64,000 nucleotides of DNA from Candidatus Cloacimonadota bacterium (GCA_030154085.1 JASKKR010000007.1:1-64000); one strand, 5' to 3'. Positions 10,900-19,579 are shown, numbered from the stretch's first letter. Notes: generated by a model from the sequence alone, not told the origin. Numbers and translations are program-made.

Positions 10900-12237
10900 T
10901 TATACTAAACCTTGATCACACATAGCGTTTGCAACTTTGAGGAATCCGGCTATGTTAGCACCTTTAACATAGTTTACAAATCCATCTTTCTGCAAACCAT
11001 TTGCACGGCAAGCTTCATGGATATTGCGCATAATTTCATGGAGCTTTTCGTCAACTTCATCACGACTCCAGTTCAAACGCATAGAGTTTTGAGTCATCTC
11101 AAGACCTGACGTTGCTACGCCACCAGCGTTTGCTGCTTTGCCAGGCGCAAAGAGGATCTTATTATTCAAGAATATCTCGACAGCCTCGGGTGTGCACGGC
11201 ATATTAGAAGCTTCGCAGACACACTGCACTCCATTTTTTAGTAAGTTGTTTGCGTCCTCGGCATGCAGCTCGTTTTGAGTAGCACAAGGAATTGCTACAT
11301 CGACTTTGACCTCCCATGGGCGTTTACCAGCATAGAACTTGGCATTTGGGAATCTTTCAACATAGTCGCTGATACGGTCGTTATTTGAAGCACGAAGTTC
11401 CAGCATATAGTTGATCTTCTCTTCATTCAGACCTTCTTCGTCGTATATATAACCGTCAGGACCAGAGAGAGTCACAACTTTTCCGCCCAGCTCGGTAATC
11501 TTCTGAGCAGCACCCCAGGCGACATTCCCGAAACCAGAGAGAGCAACTTTCTTACCAGCAAGGTTTGTGCCCTTGGTCTTAAGCATTTCCTCAGTGAAAT
11601 ATACAACACCATAGCCGGTAGCTTCCGGACGAATCAAGCTGCCACCCCAATTAATTCCTTTGCCGGTAAGAACACCGGTGAATTCATTGTTAAGCTTTTT
11701 GTACATGCCAAACATGTAGCCAATCTCACGAGCTCCCACACCTATATCTCCGGCAGGGACATCAATGTTCGGACCAATATGGCGATAAAGCTCTGCCATA
11801 AAGGATTGACAGAAACGCATGATTTCAGCGTCTGAACGACCTCTGGCATCAAAATCACTTCCGCCTTTGCCGCCACCCATCGGAAGAGTAGTAAGGCTGT
11901 TCTTGAAGATCTGTTCAAATCCCAAGAACTTAAGAATTGATAGGTTTACACTGGGGTGAAAGCGAAGTCCACCTTTGTAAGGACCAATAGCGCTATTGAA
12001 CTGAACACGGAAACCACGGTTTACATGAACTTCTCCCTTGTCATCCATCCACGGAACTCGGAAAATGATCACTCGTTCTGGTTCAACTATGCGTTCAAGG
12101 ATGTTGTTTTTCACAAAGCGGGGATTTGCTTCATAAGTATCCCAGATAGTCTCTACCACTTCTTTGACAGCTTGAAGGAATTCGGGTTGATCCGGATTCT
12201 TCGCTTCGACCTTGGCCATGAATTCATTAAAGGTCAT
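10900..12237 (-). CDS. gdhA: Glutamate dehydrogenase, NADP-type hexameric family
   Basis: Interconverts glutamate with 2-oxoglutarate and ammonium; cytoplasmic, 445 residues, the length of the hexameric bacterial enzyme. The substrate-binding block 'GPYKGGLRFHPSVN' (about 85-98) and the catalytic loop 'PMGGGKGGSDFD' (119-130) are intact, as is the family signature 'GAREIGYMFGMYKK'. A Rossmann domain begins near 'VALSGFGNVAWGA'. Cofactor preference is inferred from overall similarity to E. coli GdhA. Together with ornithine carbamoyltransferase and the MutL-family gene in this window it fits nitrogen metabolism of an amino-acid fermenter. Single gene with its own terminator. Confidence 0.96.
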   Translation of the reverse strand: MTFNEFMAKVEAKNPDQPEFLQAVKEVVETIWDTYEANPRFVKNNILERIVEPERVIIFRVPWMDDKGEVHVNRGFRVQFNSAIGPYKGGLRFHPSVNLSILKFLGFEQIFKNSLTTLPMGGGKGGSDFDARGRSDAEIMRFCQSFMAELYRHIGPNIDVPAGDIGVGAREIGYMFGMYKKLNNEFTGVLTGKGINWGGSLIRPEATGYGVVYFTEEMLKTKGTNLAGKKVALSGFGNVAWGAAQKITELGGKVVTLSGPDGYIYDEEGLNEEKINYMLELRASNNDRISDYVERFPNAKFYAGKRPWEVKVDVAIPCATQNELHAEDANNLLKNGVQCVCEASNMPCTPEAVEIFLNNKILFAPGKAANAGGVATSGLEMTQNSMRLNWSRDEVDEKLHEIMRNIHEACRANGLQKDGFVNYVKGANIAGFLKVANAMCDQGLV

Positions 12238-12569
12238 TTGGATTCCTCCATGTTTATTTTTACTTTATTCCAACTTATATTCTAGCATTTTTATGTCAAG
12301 GAAATCCGACGTTTATTCGTATTTTTGCGCATTATTCTCGGAAGCATGAAATGCCCCCCTAGAATCGTTATTCCGTTTATACTTTCCATTCAAAGTATAT
12401 CATATTATTCAGCAATCACATACTAAGATCATATAGTGCGCTATTCCGGAATTTAATTAAATTAAATGCGTCAGAATAAACTTAAGATGATGACCATTTT
12501 ACATTTTGCTTGACTTTCAGAGCTGAGAGCAGTTCTTGGGAACAAGAAAAACAGGGAGCTAAAATTAAA
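12238..12569. other. Intergenic stretch between gdhA and nadE
   Basis: Divergent intergenic region of about 330 bases, AT-rich. It must hold promoters for gdhA and nadE but I cannot place them with confidence. It contains an 8-bp inverted repeat (listed separately) and the palindrome ATTCCGGAAT (12443-12452) followed by an A/T tract. No gene or RNA was recognised. Confidence 0.5.
12378..12399. repeat. Perfect 8-bp inverted repeat, possible operator
   Basis: TATACTTT (12378-12385), a 6-nt spacer and AAAGTATA (12392-12399). The symmetry and the position between divergent genes suit a dimeric repressor site. An AT-only stem makes a terminator unlikely. No regulator can be assigned. Confidence 0.4.
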
Positions 12570-13331
12570 ATGCGCAAAATTGATTACCACGTTGAGATAG
12601 AGAAGATTAGTTCGTTTGTCACAGAGTATCTAGAATCTACTAAACGTAAAAAATATATTGTTGGGATATCCGGCGGTATTGACAGTGCCTTAGCGGCTGC
12701 CTTGGCAGTTAAATCAATTGGCAAAGAAAAAGTGATTGGAATAATGATGCCATATAAAACTAGCCATCCGGACAGTCTTGCAGATGGCAAGATGCTCTGC
12801 GAACATCTTGATATTCAGCAATATACTTATGATATAAGCCCCATGGTCGATGCTTGGTTTGATAACCATGAAATGGATGCTACCCCGCTTCGAAAAGGAA
12901 ATTGGATGGCAAGAATTCGCATGTGTATTCTCTATGATCTCGCTGCAAAGTATCAAGCATTGGTACTTGGAACCAGCAATCTCAGTGAAATCATGACTGG
13001 TTATTTCACTCAGCATGGCGATTCTGCAGCTGACATAGAACCACTTGGCAAGCTTTATAAGTCAGAGGTTAAAGCCATAGCTAAAATTATGAATTTACCT
13101 AATAAGATAATCAATAAAGCTCCATCGGCAGATCTCTGGGAAAATCAAACTGACGAAACCGAGATGGGAATCAGTTATAACCAACTTGATGAAATATTGT
13201 GGGCAATCGAAAATAAAGCAGATCTAGATACTTTTGATAAAGACACAGTAACAAAAGTTTATAACTTGGTCTCTCAAAGTAAATTCAAGCGAGTTCCTAC
13301 CCCTCTCCCGGAGGCACCATGCTCTCTCTAA
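12570..13331 (+). CDS. nadE: NH3-dependent NAD+ synthetase
   Basis: Makes NAD+ from deamido-NAD+, ATP and ammonia; cytoplasmic, 253 residues. The ATP-pyrophosphatase P-loop SGGIDS is at 34-39, and the family block 'LGTSNLSEIMTGYFTQHGDS' contains the deamido-NAD and metal-site residues. No N-terminal glutaminase domain is present, so free ammonia is the expected nitrogen donor. The frame is open further upstream to 12510, but GGGAG sits about 11 nt before the ATG at 12570, where the family-like sequence starts. It overlaps the next gene by 13 nt, so the two are probably co-translated. Confidence 0.94.
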   Translation: MRKIDYHVEIEKISSFVTEYLESTKRKKYIVGISGGIDSALAAALAVKSIGKEKVIGIMMPYKTSHPDSLADGKMLCEHLDIQQYTYDISPMVDAWFDNHEMDATPLRKGNWMARIRMCILYDLAAKYQALVLGTSNLSEIMTGYFTQHGDSAADIEPLGKLYKSEVKAIAKIMNLPNKIINKAPSADLWENQTDETEMGISYNQLDEILWAIENKADLDTFDKDTVTKVYNLVSQSKFKRVPTPLPEAPCSL

Positions 13332-14494
13332 GCCGAAAAGATCGCTGTAAAAAGTGTCATAATGAGCGGGCTTTGCGCCTTTGCCCAAAAATTAACAAAG
13401 GTCTATGCTGGAAATGCTGCAATGAAATTCGTATAGATATGCAATGCCCATCAAGCTGTCCATATACACCGAAATTAGCAGAGGATAGTCTATTCCCTTC
13501 ATTCAAAGCTGATAACAACCATGAAGCAGTTGATGCCATGAAATCTTACATTAATGTATGGATCAGCAAAGATAGTCCTGCATTTGATGGTACAAGTCCT
13601 AAAAAGCTTAGTCAGATAGATGCCGGTAAGCTTCTATCTATTTTGAGTGAATACCAATATCCTGGGAATTTCCCAATTGAATATTTGATGGAAAAACTAG
13701 GACTACCTCATGAATCAGAATCATATATCCAGACCGCTGAAGATGTCGTAGCTCAATACTTAGATCATATCATTAGCCTTGACTTTGGGAACTTACGTGC
13801 CCTAACCATGAATGATTCCCCCCTCGATGATCTCGAAAAACGATATGAACGCATCATTAGGAATATCCCCTACTATAAAAAATTAAAGAAATACAGCTTC
13901 ATCCATAGCGGAATGACAGAGGATAGATCACAAAGTATTGTCTTTGTGGAGTTCAACTATCGTGATGAATACTGTTTTGTGTTACGCTATGAGGATGGAT
14001 CATGGTTCATTCGACAAAGCCTTAATGGGAATCCATCTCTGTATTTCAAACAAAATGACCTCCATCAAAAAATAGCTACATTCTTGGCAAATGCTGATGA
14101 TCAAAGAGCCTATGATGAAATCACTGAAGCTCTACGTAGTTACCCTGATAGCGCTGATCTATACTATTATAAGGCATTGTATTGGCTTCTTGTCAAACAA
14201 CCTGAAAAATCAAAAGAAGATCTCAGAAATGCTATTGCTCTTGATAATTACTTTGCACCCCCATATATGCATTTGGGTCTGCTGTATCTAAATGATAAAG
14301 ACTATAAACAAGCTAAGCTTTGGTTTGCTGCTTGCGTTAAGATTGCCCCTGATGATCTCAATGCTGCAAATAACCTTGCTATTGCACACTTAGCATTGGG
14401 AGAAAAGGCAGATGCAATAAAGATATGGAAAGATATCTGTAGCAAAGACCCAAACCATGAAATGGCAAAGAAAAATCTAGAAATTTATGGATAG
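13319..14494 (+). CDS. Cys-rich N-terminus plus TPR repeat protein, function unknown
   Basis: A 391-residue soluble protein. The first 50 residues hold eight cysteines (10, 13, 22, 30, 33, 34, 43, 47) in a CxxC...CP...LCxxCC...CPxxCPY pattern, which looks like a zinc-binding module. I recall similar Cys clusters at the start of uncharacterised proteins in several phyla, but have no name for it. The middle (about 60-250) is unassigned. The C-terminus (about 255-390) has three or more tetratricopeptide repeats ('AAPPYMHLG'-type helices, 'NLAIAHLALGEKADAIKIWKDI'-like pairs), suggesting protein binding. GGAGG precedes the ATG inside nadE; the end overlaps ribD by 8 nt. Genome context links it to cofactor synthesis only by operon position. 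Confidence 0.85.
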   Translation: MLSLSRKDRCKKCHNERALRLCPKINKGLCWKCCNEIRIDMQCPSSCPYTPKLAEDSLFPSFKADNNHEAVDAMKSYINVWISKDSPAFDGTSPKKLSQIDAGKLLSILSEYQYPGNFPIEYLMEKLGLPHESESYIQTAEDVVAQYLDHIISLDFGNLRALTMNDSPLDDLEKRYERIIRNIPYYKKLKKYSFIHSGMTEDRSQSIVFVEFNYRDEYCFVLRYEDGSWFIRQSLNGNPSLYFKQNDLHQKIATFLANADDQRAYDEITEALRSYPDSADLYYYKALYWLLVKQPEKSKEDLRNAIALDNYFAPPYMHLGLLYLNDKDYKQAKLWFAACVKIAPDDLNAANNLAIAHLALGEKADAIKIWKDICSKDPNHEMAKKNLEIYG

Positions 14495-15578
14495 ATACTA
14501 TCTCAAATTAGCGCTACGAATAGCAGAACGTTCACGAGGAATATGCTCTCCCAATCCTTTTGTTGGTGCTTTAATCGTGAAAGATGGCAAAATCATCTCT
14601 GAAGGGAGCACTCAACCCTATGGATATGATCATGCCGAGATTGTAGCTCTAAAAGCTGCAGGGGAACATGCCTATGGTGCTTCATTGTACGTGACCCTTG
14701 AACCTTGCTGTCATTTCGGTATGACACCTCCCTGTACCGAAGCAATCATCAAAGCAGGGATCAAAAGAGTAGTGATCGGCATTGAAGATCCAAATCCCAA
14801 AGTAGCAGGCAAGGGAATTCAAACCCTCCGAAATGCAGGAATCGAAGTGAGTGTTGGTTTCTTCGAAGAAGAAATCAAAGAACAGCTAGAATATTATCTT
14901 TGTTTCATACTAAAGAAACGTCCTTTTATCATCTGGAAATCTGCTCTATCACTGGATGGTAAATATGCCGCCAGCGATGGTAGCTCACGCTGGATATCAA
15001 ATCTCGCATCACGTCAATATGTCCATAAAATCCGTTCTCAAGTAGATGTTGTGCTGGCCGGAGTCAAGAGTGTGAATGACGACGATGCTTTGCTCAATGC
15101 TCGTTTAGCCGGCAACCTCAAGCAACCACTTCGCCTTGTCTTAGATCCCCATCTTGATATTAAGCTAAATTCTAGGTTAGTCACAAGCGCACATTCATAT
15201 CCTACCATGATTATGTATCATGAAGACAATCATACTAAACTTAAGCAACTTGAATCTGCAGGGGTCAGGCTCCACAAGATCTATGGGCAAAAGGACGAAT
15301 TGGCTCTTACTGCTGTGATAGATGAAATATATAAAATGAATTTCTACTCAGTGCTTTTGGAGGCAGGAAATCGTTTAAGCGAATCCTTTTGGGAGCTCGG
15401 CTTAGTTGATAAATGTTTTATCTTCTATGGCAATAAGATCCTTGGTGGAGATAAAGGAGTCTTATCAAACTTTGATAGGCAAAACATAGATCGAGCGATA
15501 ATACTTAAGAAAATCAGAGTCGAACGTCTGCACGATAATGTTTTGATCAGCGGTTACCCATCTATATCGCAAAGCTGA
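14487..15578 (+). CDS. ribD: Bifunctional riboflavin biosynthesis deaminase/reductase RibD
   Basis: Catalyses two riboflavin steps in the cytoplasm: pyrimidine deamination, then NADPH-dependent ribose side-chain reduction; 363 residues as usual. The N-terminal zinc deaminase has HAE (49-51) and the PCC...C pair (Cys74, Cys75, Cys83). The reductase domain begins near 145 ('WKSALSLDGKYAA', 'RWISN') and includes 'VDVVLAGVKSVNDDDALLNAR'. No other rib gene is present in the window and no FMN-riboswitch-like leader is seen, because the gene starts inside the preceding TPR gene. Last gene of the nadE operon, convergent with coaE 20 nt away and with no obvious terminator between them. Confidence 0.96.
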   Translation: MDRYYLKLALRIAERSRGICSPNPFVGALIVKDGKIISEGSTQPYGYDHAEIVALKAAGEHAYGASLYVTLEPCCHFGMTPPCTEAIIKAGIKRVVIGIEDPNPKVAGKGIQTLRNAGIEVSVGFFEEEIKEQLEYYLCFILKKRPFIIWKSALSLDGKYAASDGSSRWISNLASRQYVHKIRSQVDVVLAGVKSVNDDDALLNARLAGNLKQPLRLVLDPHLDIKLNSRLVTSAHSYPTMIMYHEDNHTKLKQLESAGVRLHKIYGQKDELALTAVIDEIYKMNFYSVLLEAGNRLSESFWELGLVDKCFIFYGNKILGGDKGVLSNFDRQNIDRAIILKKIRVERLHDNVLISGYPSISQS

Positions 15579-15597
15579 TTCTCTATGATGCATTCTC

Positions 15598-16197
15598 TTA
15601 ATGCTTGTTCAAATTCGATATAATAGATATCAGTTCTTTAGCTTTTAGTTTTAGTTGATCAAGCTCTCCGTCATTGTTGATAACCATGTCAACCTTATCG
15701 ACTTTTTGGTGATCCGGAATTTGCTGATCCAATCTTAGCTTTAGATTTTCAAATTGATCTGGATTTCTAGCCTTCAATCTTTTGAGGACTTTGTCTCTGG
15801 GAGCTGTTACTAAGACTAAATAATCAAACAAATCTGTGAGCCCTGCTTCAAAGAGTAGTGGTACTTCAAAAAATAGCATAGCAACCTCTTCATCTTTGGC
15901 ACTTTTGATAAAGCTCTGAATTACTTGAGGATGAATGATGGAATTTAGATAATCCAATTCAGAGGAATCATTAAAGACGATTTCGGCTATCTTTTTCCTG
16001 TCTATCTCACCATTTGTTAGAACTTGCTCTCCCCACCTTGCTCGCCAGATTGTATCGTTTTGCATTAGAATATTATTTGCAACACGATCTGCATAGATCA
16101 CCCTCTGACCTTCTTCCTCCAAGAATGTACAAAAGCTACTTTTGCCAGATCCTATATTTCCTGTGATTGCTACGAGAAAAGCACTATTTTCTGGCAT
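15598..16197 (-). CDS. coaE: Dephospho-CoA kinase
   Basis: Last step of coenzyme A synthesis, phosphorylating the ribose 3'-OH of dephospho-CoA; about 199 residues. P-loop GNIGSGKS is at 13-20, the adenine/CoA region includes 'YADRVANNIL', and the lid region is 'LKRLKARNPDQFENLKLRLDQQ'. Two starts are possible: 16224 (overlapping cdaA by 41 nt) or 16197 (overlap 14 nt). The second is preferred because the conserved strand 'FLVAITGNIGSGKS' then begins at the usual distance; neither has a strong ribosome binding site. Terminal gene of the exbB-coaE operon. Confidence 0.93.
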   Translation of the reverse strand: MPENSAFLVAITGNIGSGKSSFCTFLEEEGQRVIYADRVANNILMQNDTIWRARWGEQVLTNGEIDRKKIAEIVFNDSSELDYLNSIIHPQVIQSFIKSAKDEEVAMLFFEVPLLFEAGLTDLFDYLVLVTAPRDKVLKRLKARNPDQFENLKLRLDQQIPDHQKVDKVDMVINNDGELDQLKLKAKELISIISNLNKH

Positions 16198-16930
16198 CTG
16201 TGATGATCTGCATGAGCTCTTCAAACGCTACATTTGTAGTAATCTCACCTCCGCGAGCTACTGAATTCTTGCCAGTTTGCTCTGAGACGATGATAGCTAC
16301 TGCGTCAGAAATTTCTGTAATCCCTATTCCGGCCAGATGTCGAGTACCAAACTTGCGAGTATACTCTGGATTTTGAGAAAGCGGTAAAACAACTTTAGCA
16401 GCCATAATACGATCTCCTCGAATAATTATAGCACCATCATGCAACACACTTTTAGGGTTAAAGATAGCTAATATAAGGCGCATTGAGATCACAGCATCTA
16501 TTTGTTCACTTTTTTGGATGAATTCATTGAGTTTTGTCCGATTCTCAAGCACGATCAGTGCCCCAGTCTTGCGAAAATTCATCGAAGAGATAGCATCTAT
16601 CAATGGTGTGTAGACCGAACTTTTCCGAGTTCTGGTGAAAGCAGATTGGAGCTCTTTTGCAAGATTAAGCCTGCTCAATATTGTTCGTAATTCTGGTTGG
16701 AATAGAATAACTATAGCCATGATCCAATAAGTTCGTATCCCACTCAGTACAGATGATAGCACTCTCAATTCAAAGATACTTGCTACCAGGTATAGAGCTA
16801 AAAGAAACAATAAACCCCATAGTACTTGATATCCACCTGATTTTCGAATGATCAAAAGCGATTGATAGATCAAAAAAGCAATGATCAGTATGTCTACAAG
16901 GTCTTTAAATTTAGGTATCAAAAATTCCAT
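16184..16930 (-). CDS. cdaA: Diadenylate cyclase CdaA (c-di-AMP synthase)
   Basis: Makes the second messenger c-di-AMP from two ATP; membrane-anchored, 248 residues. Three N-terminal helices (about 12-28, 36-53, 67-78) precede the DAC domain. The metal-binding DGA motif (165-167) is intact in 'LHDGAIIIRGDRI'. The second signature is usually GTRHR; here it reads GTRHL (195-199), a change at the last arginine of RHR. The rest of the motif ('GIGITEISDAVAIIVSEQTG') is conserved, so I think the enzyme is active, but this is worth testing. The start at 16930 has GAGGAA just upstream, overlapping the folP stop region; folP ends at 16932. Upstream ATGs inside folP lack support. Confidence 0.92.
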   Translation of the reverse strand: MEFLIPKFKDLVDILIIAFLIYQSLLIIRKSGGYQVLWGLLFLLALYLVASIFELRVLSSVLSGIRTYWIMAIVILFQPELRTILSRLNLAKELQSAFTRTRKSSVYTPLIDAISSMNFRKTGALIVLENRTKLNEFIQKSEQIDAVISMRLILAIFNPKSVLHDGAIIIRGDRIMAAKVVLPLSQNPEYTRKFGTRHLAGIGITEISDAVAIIVSEQTGKNSVARGGEITTNVAFEELMQIITDARK

Positions 16931-16931
16931 A

Positions 16932-17759
16932 CTATTCCTCGACCTCATAGATTGTTGCCAATACATCCATAAATTGCCGATGCGCTTGAACATCATGTAC
17001 TCTAATTATATCAACTCCACTCATACATGCTACGAATGTACTCGCCAAACTGCCCCCTATTCTTTGATTTTCTGGGGATGGAGTAATAGCATCTATGAAG
17101 CTTTTCCGAGAAGCGCCTATCAAGAAAGGACATCCTAAGTTTTTAAAATATTCCAAATTCGCTAAAAGTTTAAGATTGTGCTCCAAGTTTTTACCAAATC
17201 CGATTCCCGGATCCAAGATGATCCTATTCGCATCTATACCATGGGATAGAGCATGATCTACTCTCTCTCTAAAAAAAATGTGAACTTCCTGTAAAATGTC
17301 CTGATAACAAGGATTCTTCTGCATTGTCTTTGGAGTCCCCTGCATATGCATCAAGACAACATCTACTCCAGGATGTTTTGCTAAAACAGTTACCATCTCT
17401 GGATCATTCCTAAAAGCGGAAATGTCGTTAATAATAGATGCCCCTAACTCAATGGATTTTGCTGCTACTTCAGCAGATTGTGTATCGATTGAAATGCATA
17501 ACCCTGGTATTTCTTCTTTAAGAGATACCAGTACCGGTTCCAACCTCTGCCATTGCAATTCTGGAGCTATGCTGACAGATCCTGGTCGCGTAGATTCTGC
17601 CCCAATATCTAGGATATCAGCTCCTTCAGAGACAAGCTTATGTGCTTGTTTTATTGCTGCATTGGGATCTAGATAGAGACCACCATCGGAGAAGGAATCA
17701 TCAGTTATATTTAATATTCCCATGATCTTGGCTTTCTGGAATATCCCATTAATGGTCAT
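16932..17759 (-). CDS. folP: Dihydropteroate synthase
   Basis: Condenses p-aminobenzoate with the pterin pyrophosphate in folate synthesis; the sulfonamide target; cytoplasmic TIM barrel of 275 residues. The signature 'MGILNITDDSFSDGG' (13-27) is followed by 'GADILDIGAESTRPG' and 'DPGIGFGKNLEHN'; all family landmarks are present. A TTG at 17768 could extend the frame by three codons, but the ATG at 17759 with AGGA about 10 nt upstream is preferred. It sits between tonB (12 nt) and cdaA (1 nt). The folP-cdaA neighbourhood recurs in Bacteroidota-like genomes, to my knowledge. Confidence 0.95.
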   Translation of the reverse strand: MTINGIFQKAKIMGILNITDDSFSDGGLYLDPNAAIKQAHKLVSEGADILDIGAESTRPGSVSIAPELQWQRLEPVLVSLKEEIPGLCISIDTQSAEVAAKSIELGASIINDISAFRNDPEMVTVLAKHPGVDVVLMHMQGTPKTMQKNPCYQDILQEVHIFFRERVDHALSHGIDANRIILDPGIGFGKNLEHNLKLLANLEYFKNLGCPFLIGASRKSFIDAITPSPENQRIGGSLASTFVACMSGVDIIRVHDVQAHRQFMDVLATIYEVEE

Positions 17760-17771
17760 ATGCACCAATTC

Positions 17772-18473
17772 CTATTTTAGAGTGAAATTACACCGAATAC
17801 GGTATCGTTTTTCAGGATTATAAGGTCCAGTAAAGCCGAATCGCCAATCTTTCATGGCTTTGCGGAGAGCCTCCCAATGTTCTGCTCTTCTATAACTAAC
17901 CACAGAAATACTGCTCATGTCGACCCTACCATTGGAAAGCAATTTAAACTCCACAATCACAGTGTCATCCATCAAGGGTTTAATATTTGGTTTTGTCTCA
18001 TGTAAAAAATAAGCATCGGAACCCCCTTCAACGAGCGCAGAGGAATATCCTCCTGCTTCCAGTGGATTATCATTTTTTGCTATAGCTGAGGTCAATGCCT
18101 CAGTTAACGATGGATTTCGCTCGATGCTAGTAATTGGAACTCTGTTGCCTTCATCTGGAAGCTCCAATAACGGGCTGTCGATAGGAGAAACAAGAGGATT
18201 CTGAACAACTTCACTTTCCTCATGAATAACCGTAGATTCTGTAATGTCCTTGCTTGCGGAGTTTTCTTCTAAGATAGATGGACTGCTACTTTGGTTAGGT
18301 TCTGTAAATAAGGGTTCTTTTTGTTGCTCAAAAATCAAGTCAATTTCATGCCATTTTTGCTGCTCATCAATTCTTAGCGAAATGAACATAAACAAAAGTA
18401 GAATTATAGCATGAATCCCGATCGAGATCAGGTAAGAATACTTACTAAGGATAGGCGCAAAATATTGCTTCAC
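17772..18473 (-). CDS. TonB-like energy transducer
   Basis: A 233-residue inner-membrane-anchored periplasmic protein: short cytoplasmic N-terminus, one membrane helix (about 13-33), then a long low-complexity acidic Ser/Pro/Glu region (about 45-150). The C-terminal domain (about 165-233) has TonB/TolA-like strands ('VIVEFKLLSNGRVDMSSISVVSYRRA', 'YRIRCNFTLK'). With ExbB and ExbD it would couple the proton gradient to outer-membrane receptors. It could alternatively act as a TolA-like protein; no TonB-dependent receptor or Pal is nearby to decide. The start codon is GTG, overlapping the exbD stop by 4 nt (GTGA). Confidence 0.82.
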   Translation of the reverse strand: MKQYFAPILSKYSYLISIGIHAIILLLFMFISLRIDEQQKWHEIDLIFEQQKEPLFTEPNQSSSPSILEENSASKDITESTVIHEESEVVQNPLVSPIDSPLLELPDEGNRVPITSIERNPSLTEALTSAIAKNDNPLEAGGYSSALVEGGSDAYFLHETKPNIKPLMDDTVIVEFKLLSNGRVDMSSISVVSYRRAEHWEALRKAMKDWRFGFTGPYNPEKRYRIRCNFTLK

Positions 18474-18889
18474 CTCTCAGCTGCCTCCACTCCGGGATCA
18501 ACCTCAGTTGCAACAAATATTTTTTCATAGCCTGCTGCTCTGATTATGTCCATGATCCGAATAACTTTTTGAAGTGGAAGATTCTCTTCCGCAGAGAGTC
18601 TAACGACCTGTTCCGGATCTTCATAATCTGCCTGCAGCAATTCCGCCAGCCTTTCCAAATTCACAGGCTCATCATTATAGAAGATTCTGCCATCACTAAA
18701 GAAACTTATATTAATATGCTGCAATGAATGCCTTGATGCAGATTGAGAACCTGGTAAGCGAATTGGGAGCCCTGTCTGACTGCTGAAATTTGAGACTATC
18801 AATAAAAAAATGATGAGCAGAAAGATCACATCTGTCATCGAAATCAGCATGGTTGTACTTATCTTTTGTTTAGAAATTCTGAGTTTCAT
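18470..18889 (-). CDS. exbD: ExbD/TolR-type biopolymer transport protein
   Basis: Small subunit (139 residues) of the proton-driven ExbB-ExbD motor in the inner membrane. One membrane helix (about 19-35) carries the conserved Asp20 ('SMTDVIFLLIIFLL') that is the proton-pathway residue in the family. The periplasmic part has the 'LAELL...VVRLSAEENLPLQKVIRIMDIIRAAGYEKI' type fold, with the arginine/serine 'VRLSAE' variant of the usual 'V.I.AD'. It overlaps exbB by 4 nt (ATGA) and tonB by 4 nt, so all three are translationally coupled. Confidence 0.92.
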   Translation of the reverse strand: MKLRISKQKISTTMLISMTDVIFLLIIFLLIVSNFSSQTGLPIRLPGSQSASRHSLQHINISFFSDGRIFYNDEPVNLERLAELLQADYEDPEQVVRLSAEENLPLQKVIRIMDIIRAAGYEKIFVATEVDPGVEAAER

Positions 18890-19500
18890 GAAAGATTCTT
18901 CTTCCGAATTATATATTCTATGCCACTCTCTTGCATATCTTTGACAATGTTCTCAAGTTTTTGGACAAGGTCGTTGTAAAAGACAATCGCGATGATACCC
19001 ACAATGAGTCCACCAATCGTTGTCAAAAGTGCTTCCCAGATACCTCCAGCTAATAAAGATATATCCACTCCAGCGCTACTATGGGCTTGGATTTGCATGA
19101 AAACCCGAACCATTCCAATCACTGTTCCTAAAAAGCCTATTAGGGGAGCGATTGCGGCAATTGTACTAAGCCATCCCATGCCCTTTTCCAGCCGGTGAAG
19201 CTCAAGATTCGCAGCAGACTCCATGCTTTGATGAATTAATTCCTCGTCATCGGTTTTAGCAAAGAAGAGCTTTTGGAGCATAATACCCAGGGGACTTTTT
19301 CTCGGCTCTTCTTGTATAGTTCCAAGAATTCCTTCCAACTTTGTTTGTTCTTGCAGTAAGTCAGCTAGCTTCTGATTGTCGCGTTTAACGCACCTAAACT
19401 GATGGTATTTTTCAATTACAATCCCTAGCATCGCAATGGATAACAGCAGCAATACGTACATCAGAATGCCACCCCGTAGGAGTAATGATAACAGCGTCAT
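18886..19500 (-). CDS. exbB: ExbB/TolQ/MotA-family proton channel
   Basis: Large subunit of the ExbBD motor, 204 residues. Membrane helices fall at about 10-29, 108-132 and 146-172, with the family signature 'IAAIAPLIGFLGTVIGMVRVFMQI' at the second and 'GIWEALLTTIGGLIVGIIAIVFYN' at the third. A cytoplasmic loop lies between helices 1 and 2. It is the first gene of the exbB-exbD-tonB-folP-cdaA-coaE cluster; AGAGG precedes the ATG. Confidence 0.93.
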   Translation of the reverse strand: MTLLSLLLRGGILMYVLLLLSIAMLGIVIEKYHQFRCVKRDNQKLADLLQEQTKLEGILGTIQEEPRKSPLGIMLQKLFFAKTDDEELIHQSMESAANLELHRLEKGMGWLSTIAAIAPLIGFLGTVIGMVRVFMQIQAHSSAGVDISLLAGGIWEALLTTIGGLIVGIIAIVFYNDLVQKLENIVKDMQESGIEYIIRKKNLS

Positions 19501-19530
19501 AATGCCTCTTTCTATCTATTTATAGATTTG

Positions 19531-19568
19531 TATACCCGCCCCCTCATATAAAAGAAGGGGCAGGTATA
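19531..19568 (-). terminator. Long imperfect hairpin between serC and exbB
   Basis: Twelve positions pair (19531-19542 with 19557-19568) with a single C-A mismatch and a 14-nt loop; the inner part is G/C-rich. It begins 11 nt after the serC stop, so it probably terminates or attenuates serC transcription before exbB. There is no strong T tract on the minus strand, so a processing or stabilising hairpin is the alternative. Confidence 0.55.
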
Positions 19569-19579
19569 CCTTATTCGAT

